Positions 1 through 7,826 of a stretch of DNA of 56,001 bases are shown piece by piece (the stretch's first letter is position 1; the number at the start of each line of letters is the position of its first letter). A program made the position numbers and the translations under genes. The DNA lies in contig LSBP01000030.1 in assembly GCA_001577635.1 (NCBI GenBank), forward strand, positions 1 to 56,001, written 5' to 3'. The DNA comes from Halomonadaceae bacterium T82-2 (GTDB lineage Bacteria > Pseudomonadota > Gammaproteobacteria > Pseudomonadales > Halomonadaceae). The notes under the pieces are model-generated. The model had not been told where the DNA came from. It ran no database searches and saw nothing but the letters and a program-made list of their open reading frames with translations.

Positions 1-131
1 GCTTCGCCTTGTCCCCGGCGCCCACCATTGCTGGAGTTTGGAGGAGATGAGCTCTAAGCGGTGCTAGCGCAACCCACGCAGGACCCCGACGGGACGGCCG
101 AGGCCGTCCCGTCGCTGGTTCAGGGGGCGTC
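1..131. repeat. Left arm of window-terminal inverted repeat
   Basis: Positions 1-99 are the exact reverse complement of 55903-56001. Similarity continues to about 131 with two changes in a hairpin loop, one substitution and one single-base indel. The arm contains a 12-bp perfect hairpin (88-99 with 102-113) lying just downstream of the stress-protein stop codon. A reading frame open from base 1 ends in TAA at 55-57 and could be the last 18 codons of an inward-pointing gene, but this is too short to judge. The arm could be the edge of a multicopy element, or the ends of a contig that stopped in a repeat. Confidence 0.85.
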
Positions 132-138
132 GCCCGCG

Positions 139-564
139 TCAGTCCTGCCGGGGGCGCACCAGGAACACCGAGGCGCGGGTATGGGTGGCGACCTTGCCGC
201 CGTGAGAGGGGATCACCACATCCAGATGCTTCGGCGGGTGCGTCGGCATGATCACCAGGTCGGCCCCGTATTCGTCGATCGCGTCGATCAGCCGGTCATC
301 CAGGTCGGCGATGGGGTCCGGGCAGATGATGAGCCGGGTGGTGACCGGCTGGCCATGCACCTCGGCGCGCTTCTGGGCAAAGGCGTCGAGTTTCTGCTGA
401 TGCTCCTCGGGAGTGCGCGCCACGGCCCCCGGGGTGTTGGCGGCGACCGCCACGTAACAGACCTCCGCATCGTAGAACTTGGCCTGGTCGGCAACCACCT
501 GCAGCGAGGGCTCGATCACGTCGAAATGGGCGAGATCCACTGGCACCAGGATCTTCTTGAACAT
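139..564 (-). CDS. Universal stress protein (UspA family)
   Basis: A 141-residue single-domain UspA-fold protein. The N-terminus (MFKKILVPVDL) is the usual first beta strand with the Asp that contacts nucleotide, and the last strand (ASVFLVRP) is the usual C-terminal one. In ATP-binding members a G-2x-G-9x-G(S/T) loop precedes the last helix; here the region reads THPPKHLDVVIPSHGGK, so the first glycines are missing and nucleotide binding may be altered. Members act in the cytoplasm in stress resistance or modulate partner proteins, including TRAP transporters in halophiles. It is separated from the upstream AEC permease by about 110 bp and is probably its own unit. The family call is firm; the role is unknown. 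Confidence 0.88.
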   Translation of the reverse strand: MFKKILVPVDLAHFDVIEPSLQVVADQAKFYDAEVCYVAVAANTPGAVARTPEEHQQKLDAFAQKRAEVHGQPVTTRLIICPDPIADLDDRLIDAIDEYGADLVIMPTHPPKHLDVVIPSHGGKVATHTRASVFLVRPRQD

Positions 565-677
565 GCCTGTGCTCCTTGCGGCTTGCGAGAGTATCCACGA
601 ATGACCCTCTCAGTGTGGCTGCTGGATGAGGAATCGGGCAATCGCCTTTTCAACGCAAGCCGGCGGCCGGGCCGCTC

Positions 678-1625
678 TCAGATCAGGCCGGCGGCCTTGA
701 GCAGGAAGACCCCCGCGCTGATGGTGAACAATGACACGAAGGTGGTGATGACGATGACGTTGGCGGCGAGCTGGGCGTTGCCGTTCACCGCCTTGGCCAT
801 CACGAAGCTGGCGGCGGCGCCGGGGCTGCCCAGGAACAGGAACAGGATGCCCAGCTCGGCGTCACGAAAGCCCAGGGCCAGGGCACCGAGCACGCCGAGC
901 AGGGGGATCCACACGATCTTCCAGAGGCTGGCGTCCAGCGCCAGGCGGCTGCTGCGCTTGACCGACGTGAACGACAGGGTGCCGCCGATGCAGACCAGGG
1001 CCAGGGGCAGGGACATGGCGCCGAAGTAGTCGCCGGAGGTCATCAGCCAGGAGGGCAGATCGATGCCGAAATAGGCGAAGGGGATGGCCAGCAGCACGCT
1101 CAGGATCAACGGGTTTCTGGCGATGTGCTTGAGTATCGAGCCGATCCCGGATTTCGCGCTGGCGCTGTAGTAGGCGAGAATCGCCGCCGCCAGCACGTTG
1201 TAGACGATGATGATGCCGCCGGCAAGGATACCGCCCAGCGACAGGCCATAGTCGCCGTACTGGCTGGCGGCGAGCGCCAGGCCGACGATGCCGCAGTTGC
1301 CGCGGAAGGCGCCCTGGGCGAACACGCCGCGATCGGCGAACGGGCAGCGCAGGATGGCCCAGCCCCAGGCCAGAAAGAAGCTGAACGCCGAGAACCCCAG
1401 AAAATAGAGGATCACGTCCGGCTTGAAGGCGACATCCAGGTCGGCGCGGACAATACTCAAAAAGATCAGCGTCGGCATGGTGGCCTTGAACACCAGCGTC
1501 GAGGCGGTGGAGACGAACTGGGCGTCGATCCAGCCGATGCGCTTGAACAGCACACCCAGGAAGACCATGGCGAAGACCGGCAGGGTGACATCGAGGGTGT
1601 GCAGGAAGACCCCGAGAAGATTCAT
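678..1625 (-). CDS. AEC family permease (auxin efflux carrier-like)
   Basis: A 315-residue, very hydrophobic protein with about ten predicted membrane spans, split into two halves as in the AEC/BASS-like fold. The N-terminal span followed by FLGVLFKRIGW, and the C-terminal GSPGAAASFVMAK segment, are typical of bacterial AEC permeases, which move organic anions such as malate or malonate across the inner membrane. The start ATG has a good Shine-Dalgarno (GGAG) that overlaps the stop codon of a tiny upstream frame (1637-1732), suggesting translational coupling. The substrate cannot be read from the sequence. Confidence 0.87.
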   Translation of the reverse strand: MNLLGVFLHTLDVTLPVFAMVFLGVLFKRIGWIDAQFVSTASTLVFKATMPTLIFLSIVRADLDVAFKPDVILYFLGFSAFSFFLAWGWAILRCPFADRGVFAQGAFRGNCGIVGLALAASQYGDYGLSLGGILAGGIIIVYNVLAAAILAYYSASAKSGIGSILKHIARNPLILSVLLAIPFAYFGIDLPSWLMTSGDYFGAMSLPLALVCIGGTLSFTSVKRSSRLALDASLWKIVWIPLLGVLGALALGFRDAELGILFLFLGSPGAAASFVMAKAVNGNAQLAANVIVITTFVSLFTISAGVFLLKAAGLI

Positions 1626-1636
1626 CGAGTCGTCTC

Positions 1637-1732
1637 CTAGCGAACCAGCCAGAAGCCGACGATCAGCGCCGCCGCGACGGTGGCGATGAACAGGGTATTG
1701 CGTAGGCGGGTGGGGCGGGGGGCTCGGGGCAC
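1637..1732 (-). CDS. Small predicted single-span membrane protein (31 aa)
   Basis: A 31-codon frame starting with GTG and preceded by AGGAG at six-base spacing. The N-terminus is basic (several Arg and Pro) and is followed by one strongly hydrophobic stretch (TLFIATVAAALIVGFWLV), ending one residue later. This is the profile of a small inner-membrane protein with its N-terminus inside. Its stop codon TAG is embedded in the Shine-Dalgarno of the AEC permease, 11 bp before that start, so the two are probably co-translated. It could be a leader peptide or a subunit of the permease. No family is recognised. Confidence 0.5.
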   Translation of the reverse strand: MPRAPRPTRLRNTLFIATVAAALIVGFWLVR

Positions 1733-1888
1733 GAGGAGCTCCTGGGTGGGTTTGGAAACAGTGAGGCCGATGCTGGCATGGCCATGATAAACCCGATAGC
1801 CTGCTAAACCCAGCTGTTGCCCGTCACTGTGCCATCGAGCACCGTGCCGTGGCGCCGGCGATTTCATACAGTCGTTTGAGGAAGAGCC

Positions 1889-2755
1889 ATGATCTGCGAG
1901 GAACTGAGTCTGGCCGACGGCCGGCTGGCGGCGTTGAGCTGGGGGCACGACGGTGCGCCCGTGTGGCTGGCCCTGCACGGCTGGCTGGACAATGCCGCCA
2001 GCTTCACGCGGCTCGCCCCGCGCCTGGCCGAAGCGCTGGATATCCGGCTCGTCGCCCTCGACTTCTCCGGGCACGGCCGCTCCCGCCATCACCCGGCGGG
2101 GAACGACTATGCCATCTGGGACTACCTGCACGATGTGCTCGATGCCATGGCCGATCTGTCGCTCGAGTCCGCCGTGCTGATCGGGCATTCCATGGGGGCC
2201 GGAGTCGCCGGGCTGATGGCGGCGGCCCTGCCCGAGAAGGTGACGCGACTGGTCCTGCTCGATGGCATTGGAACCCTGACCACGCCGGACGAGGCCACCG
2301 CCGACCAGCTGCGTCGCGGGCTGCTGGGGCATCGCAGGCCGCCCCGGGGCGTGCCCACCTACGCCGGGCTCGACGAGGCGGTGGCGGCGCGGGTCGCCGG
2401 TGGCGTGACCCCCATCGACGCGGCGACGGCGCAGCCGCTGGTCGCGCGCAATCTGGCGCCGCTGACCGAGGGCGGCTATCGGCTGCGCACCGATTCACGG
2501 CTGATGCGCCCCTCGCTGGTGCGCTTCAGTCCCGGGCAAGCGCTGGGGCTGCTGGCAAGCATCGAGGCGCCGGTGCTGCTGATCGAGGGCGATCGCGGCA
2601 TACTGGCGGAGCGGGCCTTCGCGCGTCGGGCGCGGGAGGCCGTGACGAACCTGACACAGTGCGTGATGCCGGGCGGCCATCACCTGCACCTGGAGCCGGA
2701 GCGAGTCGATGCCGTCGCCGCGGCTATCATCGATTCGGTGGCAGCGTCGCCCTGA
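1889..2755 (+). CDS. Alpha/beta hydrolase
   Basis: A 288-residue alpha/beta-hydrolase fold enzyme. Visible elements are the oxyanion-hole HG near residue 30, DFSGHGRS near 58-65, the nucleophile elbow GHSMGAG with Ser101, the strand carrying the likely catalytic Asp (LLIEGDRG, near 233), and the C-terminal His in GGHHLHLE near 265. Related proteins include MEST-like and epoxide-hydrolase-like esterases; the substrate is unknown. The start ATG has GAGGAAG seven bases upstream. The gene precedes a patatin lipase by 20 bp on the same strand, so the two are probably one transcript. Confidence 0.87.
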   Translation: MICEELSLADGRLAALSWGHDGAPVWLALHGWLDNAASFTRLAPRLAEALDIRLVALDFSGHGRSRHHPAGNDYAIWDYLHDVLDAMADLSLESAVLIGHSMGAGVAGLMAAALPEKVTRLVLLDGIGTLTTPDEATADQLRRGLLGHRRPPRGVPTYAGLDEAVAARVAGGVTPIDAATAQPLVARNLAPLTEGGYRLRTDSRLMRPSLVRFSPGQALGLLASIEAPVLLIEGDRGILAERAFARRAREAVTNLTQCVMPGGHHLHLEPERVDAVAAAIIDSVAASP

Positions 2756-2775
2756 GCAGCTGGCAGGAGGCGGTC

Positions 2776-3774
2776 ATGAGCAAGCGAGTTGCGCTGGTAT
2801 TGGGCAGCGGGGGCGCCCGAGGCTATGCGCATATCGGCGTCATCGACGAGCTGGAGCGGCGTGGCTACGAGATCGTGGCCATCGCCGGGTGCTCGATGGG
2901 TGCGGTGATCGGTGGCGTCCATGCGGCCGGTCAGCTGGAAGGGTACCGGGAGTGGGTCACGCAGCTGGATTATTTCGACGTGCTGCGCCTGGTGGACGTG
3001 ACCTGGAGTCCGATGGGCGCGATGCGGGCCAGCAAGGTCATGGCCCGCCTGGCCGGCCTGATCGGTGAGCAGCAGATCGAGAGCCTGCCGATTCCCTTCA
3101 CCGCGGTGGCCACAGACCTGAAGCGCCAGCGCGAGGTCTGGTTCCAGACCGGCTCGCTGCTGCGGGCGATCCGTGCCTCCATGGCCGTGCCCGGCCTGAT
3201 CACCCCCGTGCACCAGGGCGACCAGGTGCTGGTCGACGGCGGGCTGCTCAATCCGTTGCCGATCATTCCCACCGTGGCGGCGCATGCCGACCTGATCCTG
3301 GCGGTCAACGCCACGGCGCAGACCCACCAGCCTGTCACGCTCGAGGAGCTGCTGCCCGACGCCGAGGCGGCCGAGGAGCGTGAGCGCGAGGCGCGGCTGG
3401 AGGCCGAGGGTCGGGGTCTCGGCGAGTGGTTCAACGGCGTGCGCGATCGTGCCCAGAAGATGTTCGGCAATGGCAGTGACAACGGCAACGAAGCGGGCTG
3501 GAGAGAGGAGAAGGCGCCGCCGGGGCGCGACAGCGTGCGAGCCTGGGGCAAGCTCGATATCATGCTCACCTCCTTCGAGATCACCCAGGCGGCCCTGGCC
3601 AAGTACAAGGTGGCCGGCTACCCGCCGGACGTGCTGGTGGAGATTCCCAAGACGGTGTGCGGCGCCTACGAGTTTCATCGCGCCAATGCCCTGATCTGTC
3701 TGGGTCGGCATCTGGCCGCCCAGGCACTGGATCGCTACGAAAGCCTCGGTCGCGGGCGTGCCGAGGGCGGGTAA
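2776..3774 (+). CDS. Patatin-like phospholipase (RssA/YchK type)
   Basis: A 332-residue protein with all patatin elements: the glycine-rich oxyanion hole GSGGARG at 10-16, the nucleophile motif GCSMG with Ser40, and the Asp of the Ser-Asp dyad in VDGGLLNP (Asp154). Patatins hydrolyse acyl esters of phospholipids or lysolipids. There is no signal peptide, so it is cytoplasmic or peripheral at the membrane. Residues about 175-240 form an acidic and charged insertion before the conserved C-terminal part. AGGAG precedes the ATG by six bases. The open frame runs upstream to 1849, but that part is a shadow of the hydrolase gene and is excluded. Confidence 0.9.
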   Translation: MSKRVALVLGSGGARGYAHIGVIDELERRGYEIVAIAGCSMGAVIGGVHAAGQLEGYREWVTQLDYFDVLRLVDVTWSPMGAMRASKVMARLAGLIGEQQIESLPIPFTAVATDLKRQREVWFQTGSLLRAIRASMAVPGLITPVHQGDQVLVDGGLLNPLPIIPTVAAHADLILAVNATAQTHQPVTLEELLPDAEAAEEREREARLEAEGRGLGEWFNGVRDRAQKMFGNGSDNGNEAGWREEKAPPGRDSVRAWGKLDIMLTSFEITQAALAKYKVAGYPPDVLVEIPKTVCGAYEFHRANALICLGRHLAAQALDRYESLGRGRAEGG

Positions 3775-3822
3775 GTGATGGTCAGCGAGCCGGCCACCGG
3801 CAAGCCGGCCAACTGACGGCGG

Positions 3823-4395
3823 TCACTCGCCGCCGCGGCGACGCAGCAGGACATAGACCGCGCCGGTGCCGCCGTCGGCATCGGTGGCCGAGCAGAACGC
3901 CAGCACGCTCGGCCATTCGCGCAGCCAGGCGTTGACGTGGCTCTTGATCACCGGGTAGTCGGCCATCCCGGTCCAGGCCTTGCCGTGGACCACCAGCACG
4001 CAGCGCTGGCGCTGGTGACGGGCATCGTGGAGGAACTGCTCGAGCTGCTCGCGGGCCTCCTCGAGGGTGTAGCCGTGCAGGTCGAGCCCGGCCTCCCAGG
4101 CGATGCGGCCGCGCTTCAGGGCACTGTGGGTGCGATAGGGCAGGTCGGGCACGGCGAAGTCGAGCGGCGAGCTGGGACGAACCGGTTCCACGCGGCCGTC
4201 GCTGGTGCGGCTGGGGCCGGCATCGGTCGCGGCGGAGACGGCGGCATCGCGGCGCGCGGCCAGCCGTTTCGGGTCGTCACGGCGCGGCGTGCCGGGGTCG
4301 GCGCGATCGCTGAACAGGCGCTGGACGCCGGCGTCCTGCAGGGCCTGGCGGAACAGCGATACTTCGTCGTCTGGCGTGCCGCGTCGACGGCTCAT
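3823..4395 (-). CDS. Smr-domain endonuclease-like protein (SmrA/SmrB family)
   Basis: A 190-residue protein with an unstructured charged N-terminus and a C-terminal Smr domain. The domain shows LDLHGYTLEEA (residues 104-114), VVHGKA (135-140, where the family usually has HGxG) and GTGAVYVLLRR near the end. Smr proteins are RNA endonucleases; E. coli SmrB cuts mRNA at collided ribosomes. It lies divergent from prmB followed by aroC, the same arrangement as E. coli smrB-prmB-aroC, which supports an SmrB-like role. The GTGAVYVLL ending is also common in SmrA proteins, so no symbol is given. Confidence 0.85.
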   Translation of the reverse strand: MSRRRGTPDDEVSLFRQALQDAGVQRLFSDRADPGTPRRDDPKRLAARRDAAVSAATDAGPSRTSDGRVEPVRPSSPLDFAVPDLPYRTHSALKRGRIAWEAGLDLHGYTLEEAREQLEQFLHDARHQRQRCVLVVHGKAWTGMADYPVIKSHVNAWLREWPSVLAFCSATDADGGTGAVYVLLRRRGGE

Positions 4396-4531
4396 GCGAC
4401 CCTCTCTGTCCAGTCGGGGGAACGGTTGCTCGAACGGCGCCCCAGTATAGCGGCTGACGCGCGACTGTGAAGCGCGCCGGCGGCCGGTTACAATCGCCGT
4501 TCACTCTTGGCACCCCGACAGGTTCTATTCC

Positions 4532-5485
4532 GTGGATGTTTCCCCGCTTCCCGCCGCTTCCACCCTGACGCTGGACGACCAGCGCCTGGCCGACCAGCTG
4601 CTGACCCTGCGCGACTGCCTGCGCTGGGCGACCAGCGAGTTTCATGTCGGTCGGCTGCATTTCGGTCATGGCACGGCCAGCGCCTGGGACGAGGCGGTGG
4701 CGCTGGTGCTGGGCGCGCTGCACTTGCCCTGGGATGTCGATCCCGCGGTCCTCGATGCCCGCCTGCTGGACGTGGAGCGGGCGCGGATCGTGGCGCTGGT
4801 ACGTTCGCGCATCGAGACGCGCACGCCCTTGCCCTACCTGCTGGGCGAGGCGTTCTTCGCCGGTTACCCCTTCACGGTGGACGAGCGCGTGCTGATCCCG
4901 CGTTCGCCGATCGCCGAACTGATCGAACACGACTTTGCGGCCTGGTTCCCCGAGCGGCCGCCGGCACGAGTCCTGGACCTGTGCACCGGATCGGGCTGCA
5001 TCGGCATCGCTACCGCGCTGCACCTGCCGACCGCCGAGGTCGATCTGGCCGACATCAGCCCCGAGGCGCTGGCCGTGGCCAAGGCCAATATCACCCGCCA
5101 CGACGTCGGCGCGCGCGTGCGTGCCGTGGCTTCGGACCTGTTCGAGGGCCTGGCCGGGCAGCGCTATGACCTGATCGTCGCCAACCCTCCGTACGTGGAT
5201 GCCCGCGACCTGGCCACCATGCCCGCCGAGTTTCGCCATGAACCGACCCTGGCGCTGGGGGCCGGCGCGGATGGCCTGGATATCGTGCGCCGCCTGCTGC
5301 GCGAGGCGCGCGACTATCTCACCGACGAGGGTGTGCTGATCGTCGAGGTGGGCAACTCCGACTCCCATCTCGAGGCCGCCTATCCCGAGGTGCCGTTTCT
5401 GTGGCTGGAGTTCGAGCGTGGCGGGCATGGCGTGTTTGCGCTGACCGCCCGGGAACTCGACGACCACGCCGCCTGTTTCGTCTGA
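4532..5485 (+). CDS. prmB: 50S ribosomal protein L3 N5-glutamine methyltransferase
   Basis: A 317-residue class I SAM-dependent methyltransferase. It has an N-terminal helical substrate-binding domain (about 1-120), the SAM loop [10 protein letters not shown] (149-158) and the catalytic NPPY motif (218-221) that marks N-methylation of glutamine. PrmB methylates a Gln of ribosomal protein L3; length and the [12 protein letters not shown] segment near 37-48 favour PrmB over the release-factor enzyme PrmC. The start is GTG. It lies directly upstream of aroC (20-bp gap), as in other gammaproteobacteria. Confidence 0.93.
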   Translation: MDVSPLPAASTLTLDDQRLADQLLTLRDCLRWATSEFHVGRLHFGHGTASAWDEAVALVLGALHLPWDVDPAVLDARLLDVERARIVALVRSRIETRTPLPYLLGEAFFAGYPFTVDERVLIPRSPIAELIEHDFAAWFPERPPARVLDLCTGSGCIGIATALHLPTAEVDLADISPEALAVAKANITRHDVGARVRAVASDLFEGLAGQRYDLIVANPPYVDARDLATMPAEFRHEPTLALGAGADGLDIVRRLLREARDYLTDEGVLIVEVGNSDSHLEAAYPEVPFLWLEFERGGHGVFALTARELDDHAACFV

Positions 5486-5505
5486 TCGATAGCGAGGAAC
5501 GCTGA

Positions 5506-6591
5506 ATGTCCGGCAACACCTTCGGCAAGCTGTTTACCGTTACCACCTTCGGCGAGAGCCACGGCCCGGCGCTGGGCGCGATCGTCGACGGTTGCCCGCC
5601 GGGCCTGCCGCTCAGCGAGGCCGACCTGCAGCGCGATCTCGATCGCCGGCGGCCGGGCACGTCGCGCCACACCACCCAGCGTCGCGAGCCCGATCAGGTG
5701 CGTATTCTGTCCGGCGTCTTCGAGGGCGAGACCACCGGGACGGCGATCGGTCTGCTGATCGAGAACACCGACCAGCGCTCCAAGGACTACTCCGAGATCA
5801 AGGACCGCTTCCGGCCGGCCCACGCCGACTACACCTACCACCACAAGTACGGCCGGCGCGACTACCGGGGCGGCGGTCGCTCCAGCGCCCGCGAGACCGC
5901 GATGCGGGTGGCGGCCGGGGCCATCGCCAAGAAGTACCTGGCCAGCCAGGGCATCGTCGTGCGCGGCTACATGAGCCAGCTCGGCCCCCTCGCCATCGAC
6001 TTCAAGAGCTGGGAGGCCGTCGACGACAATGCCTTCTTCTGCCCGGACCCGGAACGGGTGCCCGAACTCGAGGCCTTCATGGACCAGCTTCGGCGTGACC
6101 AGGATTCGGTGGGTGCGCGGATCAGCGTGGTCGCCGAAGGGGTGCCGGTGGGACTCGGCGAGCCGGTGTTCGACCGCCTCGACGCGGAACTGGCTCACGG
6201 CCTGATGAGCATCAATGCGGTCAAGGGGGTCGAGTTCGGCGACGGGTTTGCGGCGATCACCCAGCGTGGCAGCGAGCATCGTGACGAGATGACCCCCGAG
6301 GGCTTCTTGTCCAACCATGCCGGAGGCGTGCTGGGTGGCATCAGCTCGGGGCAGACGCTGATCGCCCATCTCGCCCTCAAGCCCACCTCGAGCATCACTG
6401 TGCCCGGCCGTTCGATCGACGTCGACGGCAATCCCGTCGAGGTGGTCACCAAGGGGCGTCACGACCCCTGCGTGGGGATCCGCGCCACGCCGATCGCCGA
6501 GGCGATGATGGCACTGACGCTGATGGACCACCTGCTGCGTCATCGGGCCCAGAATCTCGACGTCGAGGTCGTCACTCCCCGCCTGCGTTGA
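5506..6591 (+). CDS. aroC: Chorismate synthase
   Basis: A 361-residue enzyme that removes phosphate from EPSP to give chorismate, the last step of the common aromatic pathway; it needs reduced FMN. Signature elements are GESHGPALG (residues 16-24, with His19), the Arg-rich [16 protein letters not shown] segment near 45-60, and the GRSSARET segment near residue 125. The length is normal. AGGAACGC precedes the ATG. It is probably co-transcribed with prmB; a strong hairpin at 6598-6627 follows the stop codon. Confidence 0.97.
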   Translation: MSGNTFGKLFTVTTFGESHGPALGAIVDGCPPGLPLSEADLQRDLDRRRPGTSRHTTQRREPDQVRILSGVFEGETTGTAIGLLIENTDQRSKDYSEIKDRFRPAHADYTYHHKYGRRDYRGGGRSSARETAMRVAAGAIAKKYLASQGIVVRGYMSQLGPLAIDFKSWEAVDDNAFFCPDPERVPELEAFMDQLRRDQDSVGARISVVAEGVPVGLGEPVFDRLDAELAHGLMSINAVKGVEFGDGFAAITQRGSEHRDEMTPEGFLSNHAGGVLGGISSGQTLIAHLALKPTSSITVPGRSIDVDGNPVEVVTKGRHDPCVGIRATPIAEAMMALTLMDHLLRHRAQNLDVEVVTPRLR

Positions 6592-6597
6592 ACGCCG

Positions 6598-6627
6598 GCC
6601 GGGTCCGGTCGAGCGACCGGGCCCGGC
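6598..6627 (+). terminator. GC-rich hairpin after aroC
   Basis: A 13-bp stem (6598-6610 with 6615-6627, one T-G wobble) around a four-base loop lies six bases past the aroC stop. It lacks a T tract, so it may be a weak or Rho-assisted terminator, or an mRNA-stabilising end. Confidence 0.45.
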
Positions 6628-6724
6628 TCCCGCCCGACGTTCCTGCACACGCCTCCCGGTCACGCGCCATTCCCCGAAGCGAGCCTGCTACACTCAGGGC
6701 AACCCAAAGCGACCGAGTGCTGCC

Positions 6725-7084
6725 ATGAAAATCCATGTCGAATTCGATCTGACCCCCGCCGAGTTTCGTCAGGCGCTGGGGTTGCCCGATGTCGATGCCT
6801 TTCAGCGCGAGATGCTCGCGCGCATTCAGGAACAGATGGAAGCCGGGGTCGAAGGCTACGATCCCTGGAGCCTGATGCAGCCCTTCTTCCAGCAGGGCGT
6901 GACCCAGGGGATGAGCCATTTCGGCAACTATCAGCAGATGATGCTCGACCTGCTGCGTCGCGCCGGCACGGCGCGTCCCGCGTCCGATGATTCGTCGGGT
7001 GGCGGCGAGAGCAGCGCGTCATCCCGGGAGACGGAGAGCCGTGCCCGGGCCACATCGCGACAGTCGCGCCGCAGCAAGGAGTAA
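6725..7084 (+). CDS. DUF6489-like conserved protein upstream of phasin
   Basis: A 119-residue protein. Residues 1-80 form a compact conserved part starting MKIHVEFDLTPAEFRQ and containing LGLPDVDAFQREML, which I associate with the DUF6489 family. Residues 85-119 are a Ser/Arg-rich, low-complexity basic tail that could bind nucleic acid or granule surfaces. It lies upstream of a phasin and PHA synthase on the same strand, so a granule-associated role is plausible but not shown. The start ATG follows a weak purine-rich site. Confidence 0.7.
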   Translation: MKIHVEFDLTPAEFRQALGLPDVDAFQREMLARIQEQMEAGVEGYDPWSLMQPFFQQGVTQGMSHFGNYQQMMLDLLRRAGTARPASDDSSGGGESSASSRETESRARATSRQSRRSKE

Positions 7085-7137
7085 TCGAGGCGGTCGGTGC
7101 ATCCAGGGCCGGCGCCCGGACTTTTTCACCGCTGCCT

Positions 7138-7167
7138 TTTTGCACTGCAGCAAAAGTGCGCTATTGT
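7138..7167 (+). promoter_or_regulatory. Candidate phasin promoter with TGC-rich inverted repeat
   Basis: An inverted repeat TTTTGC-6-GCAAAA (7138-7155) encloses the TGCACTGCAGCA core. It overlaps a possible -35 (TTGCAC, 7140-7145), which is 16 bp from a possible -10 (TATTGT, 7162-7167). TGC-rich palindromes are the known targets of the PHA repressor PhaR in other proteobacteria, so this may be a PHA-responsive operator for the phasin gene. The -35 match is poor and no phaR is in the window. Confidence 0.4.
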
Positions 7168-7202
7168 CATGTTCACGCCGTTTCCAAAGGGAGGAATGCG
7201 TG

Positions 7203-7697
7203 ATGTCACAGGATCCGATGTTCGATGCCTTCACCGATCAGACACAGCGCCTGTTCGAGCCCATGCGCAAGCTCAACGGGCTGATGCTGAACAACCTGGA
7301 AAAGCTGACCCAGCACCAGCTCGAGTCCATGAAGCGCTATACCCAGATGGGCACCGAGCGCATGCGGGCGGCGGCGGACGTGCAGAACGCCGACGACATG
7401 CGTGATTTCGCCGCGCGTCAGGCCGAGCTGATGAATGAGCTGTCCCGGCAGATGATGGAGGACGCCCAGGCAATGACCGAGCTGAGTCTGGCCTTCCGTT
7501 CACAGCTCGAGTCCGCCTTCGGCGAGATGTCCGCGATGGCTACCGAATCGGCCGGCAAGGCCGCCGAGTCGGCCGGCAAGACTGCCGAGAAGGCGGCGCC
7601 CACTGCGGCGTCCGGCAGCAAGGACAAGGACAAGGAAAAGGACAGTGCCCAGCCGGCCCGATCCAGCAGCCAGGCGTCGCGTGGCAAGTCGAGCTGA
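7203..7697 (+). CDS. phaP: Phasin family protein (PHA granule-associated)
   Basis: A 164-residue protein. Residues 1-115 are amphipathic helix with repeated Gln/Glu/Met-rich heptad-like patterns (FDAFTDQTQRLFEPMRKLN, MNELSRQMMEDAQAMTEL), typical of phasins that coat polyhydroxyalkanoate granules. Residues 115-164 are a low-complexity Ala/Lys/Ser tail resembling PhaF-type or histone-like tails, with near-repeats of ESAGKAAE and KDKDKEKD. A strong Shine-Dalgarno (GGGAGGA) precedes the ATG. PHA synthase follows 129 bp downstream, giving a phaP-phaC pair. Confidence 0.88.
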   Translation: MSQDPMFDAFTDQTQRLFEPMRKLNGLMLNNLEKLTQHQLESMKRYTQMGTERMRAAADVQNADDMRDFAARQAELMNELSRQMMEDAQAMTELSLAFRSQLESAFGEMSAMATESAGKAAESAGKTAEKAAPTAASGSKDKDKEKDSAQPARSSSQASRGKSS

Positions 7698-7826
7698 TCG
7701 CGTCTCGGGGTATCAGGTGTAGCGCCCGGCCCCAGCGGGGCGGGTAGAAGAAGACGGGCGATTCGGGGGCCGCTCAGCGTGGCGTCCGGGTCGTCAGCGT
7801 GGGGTGAGGGTGTCGAAGGAGGGGCT

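Noticed and set aside
1-57. C-terminal end of a transposase or other gene in the left arm
   Set aside because: Eighteen codons are too few to judge; the other frames are also nearly open. It is kept only as a note under the repeat.
139-564. TeaD, the stress protein of the ectoine TRAP transporter
   Set aside because: No teaABC genes are adjacent; the TRAP systems in this window are over 39 kb away and linked to sugar-acid genes.
1849-2775. Upstream in-frame extension of the patatin gene
   Set aside because: It overlaps the alpha/beta hydrolase in another frame and reads as Arg/Ala/Gly-rich noise; the patatin start at 2776 has a good ribosome site.
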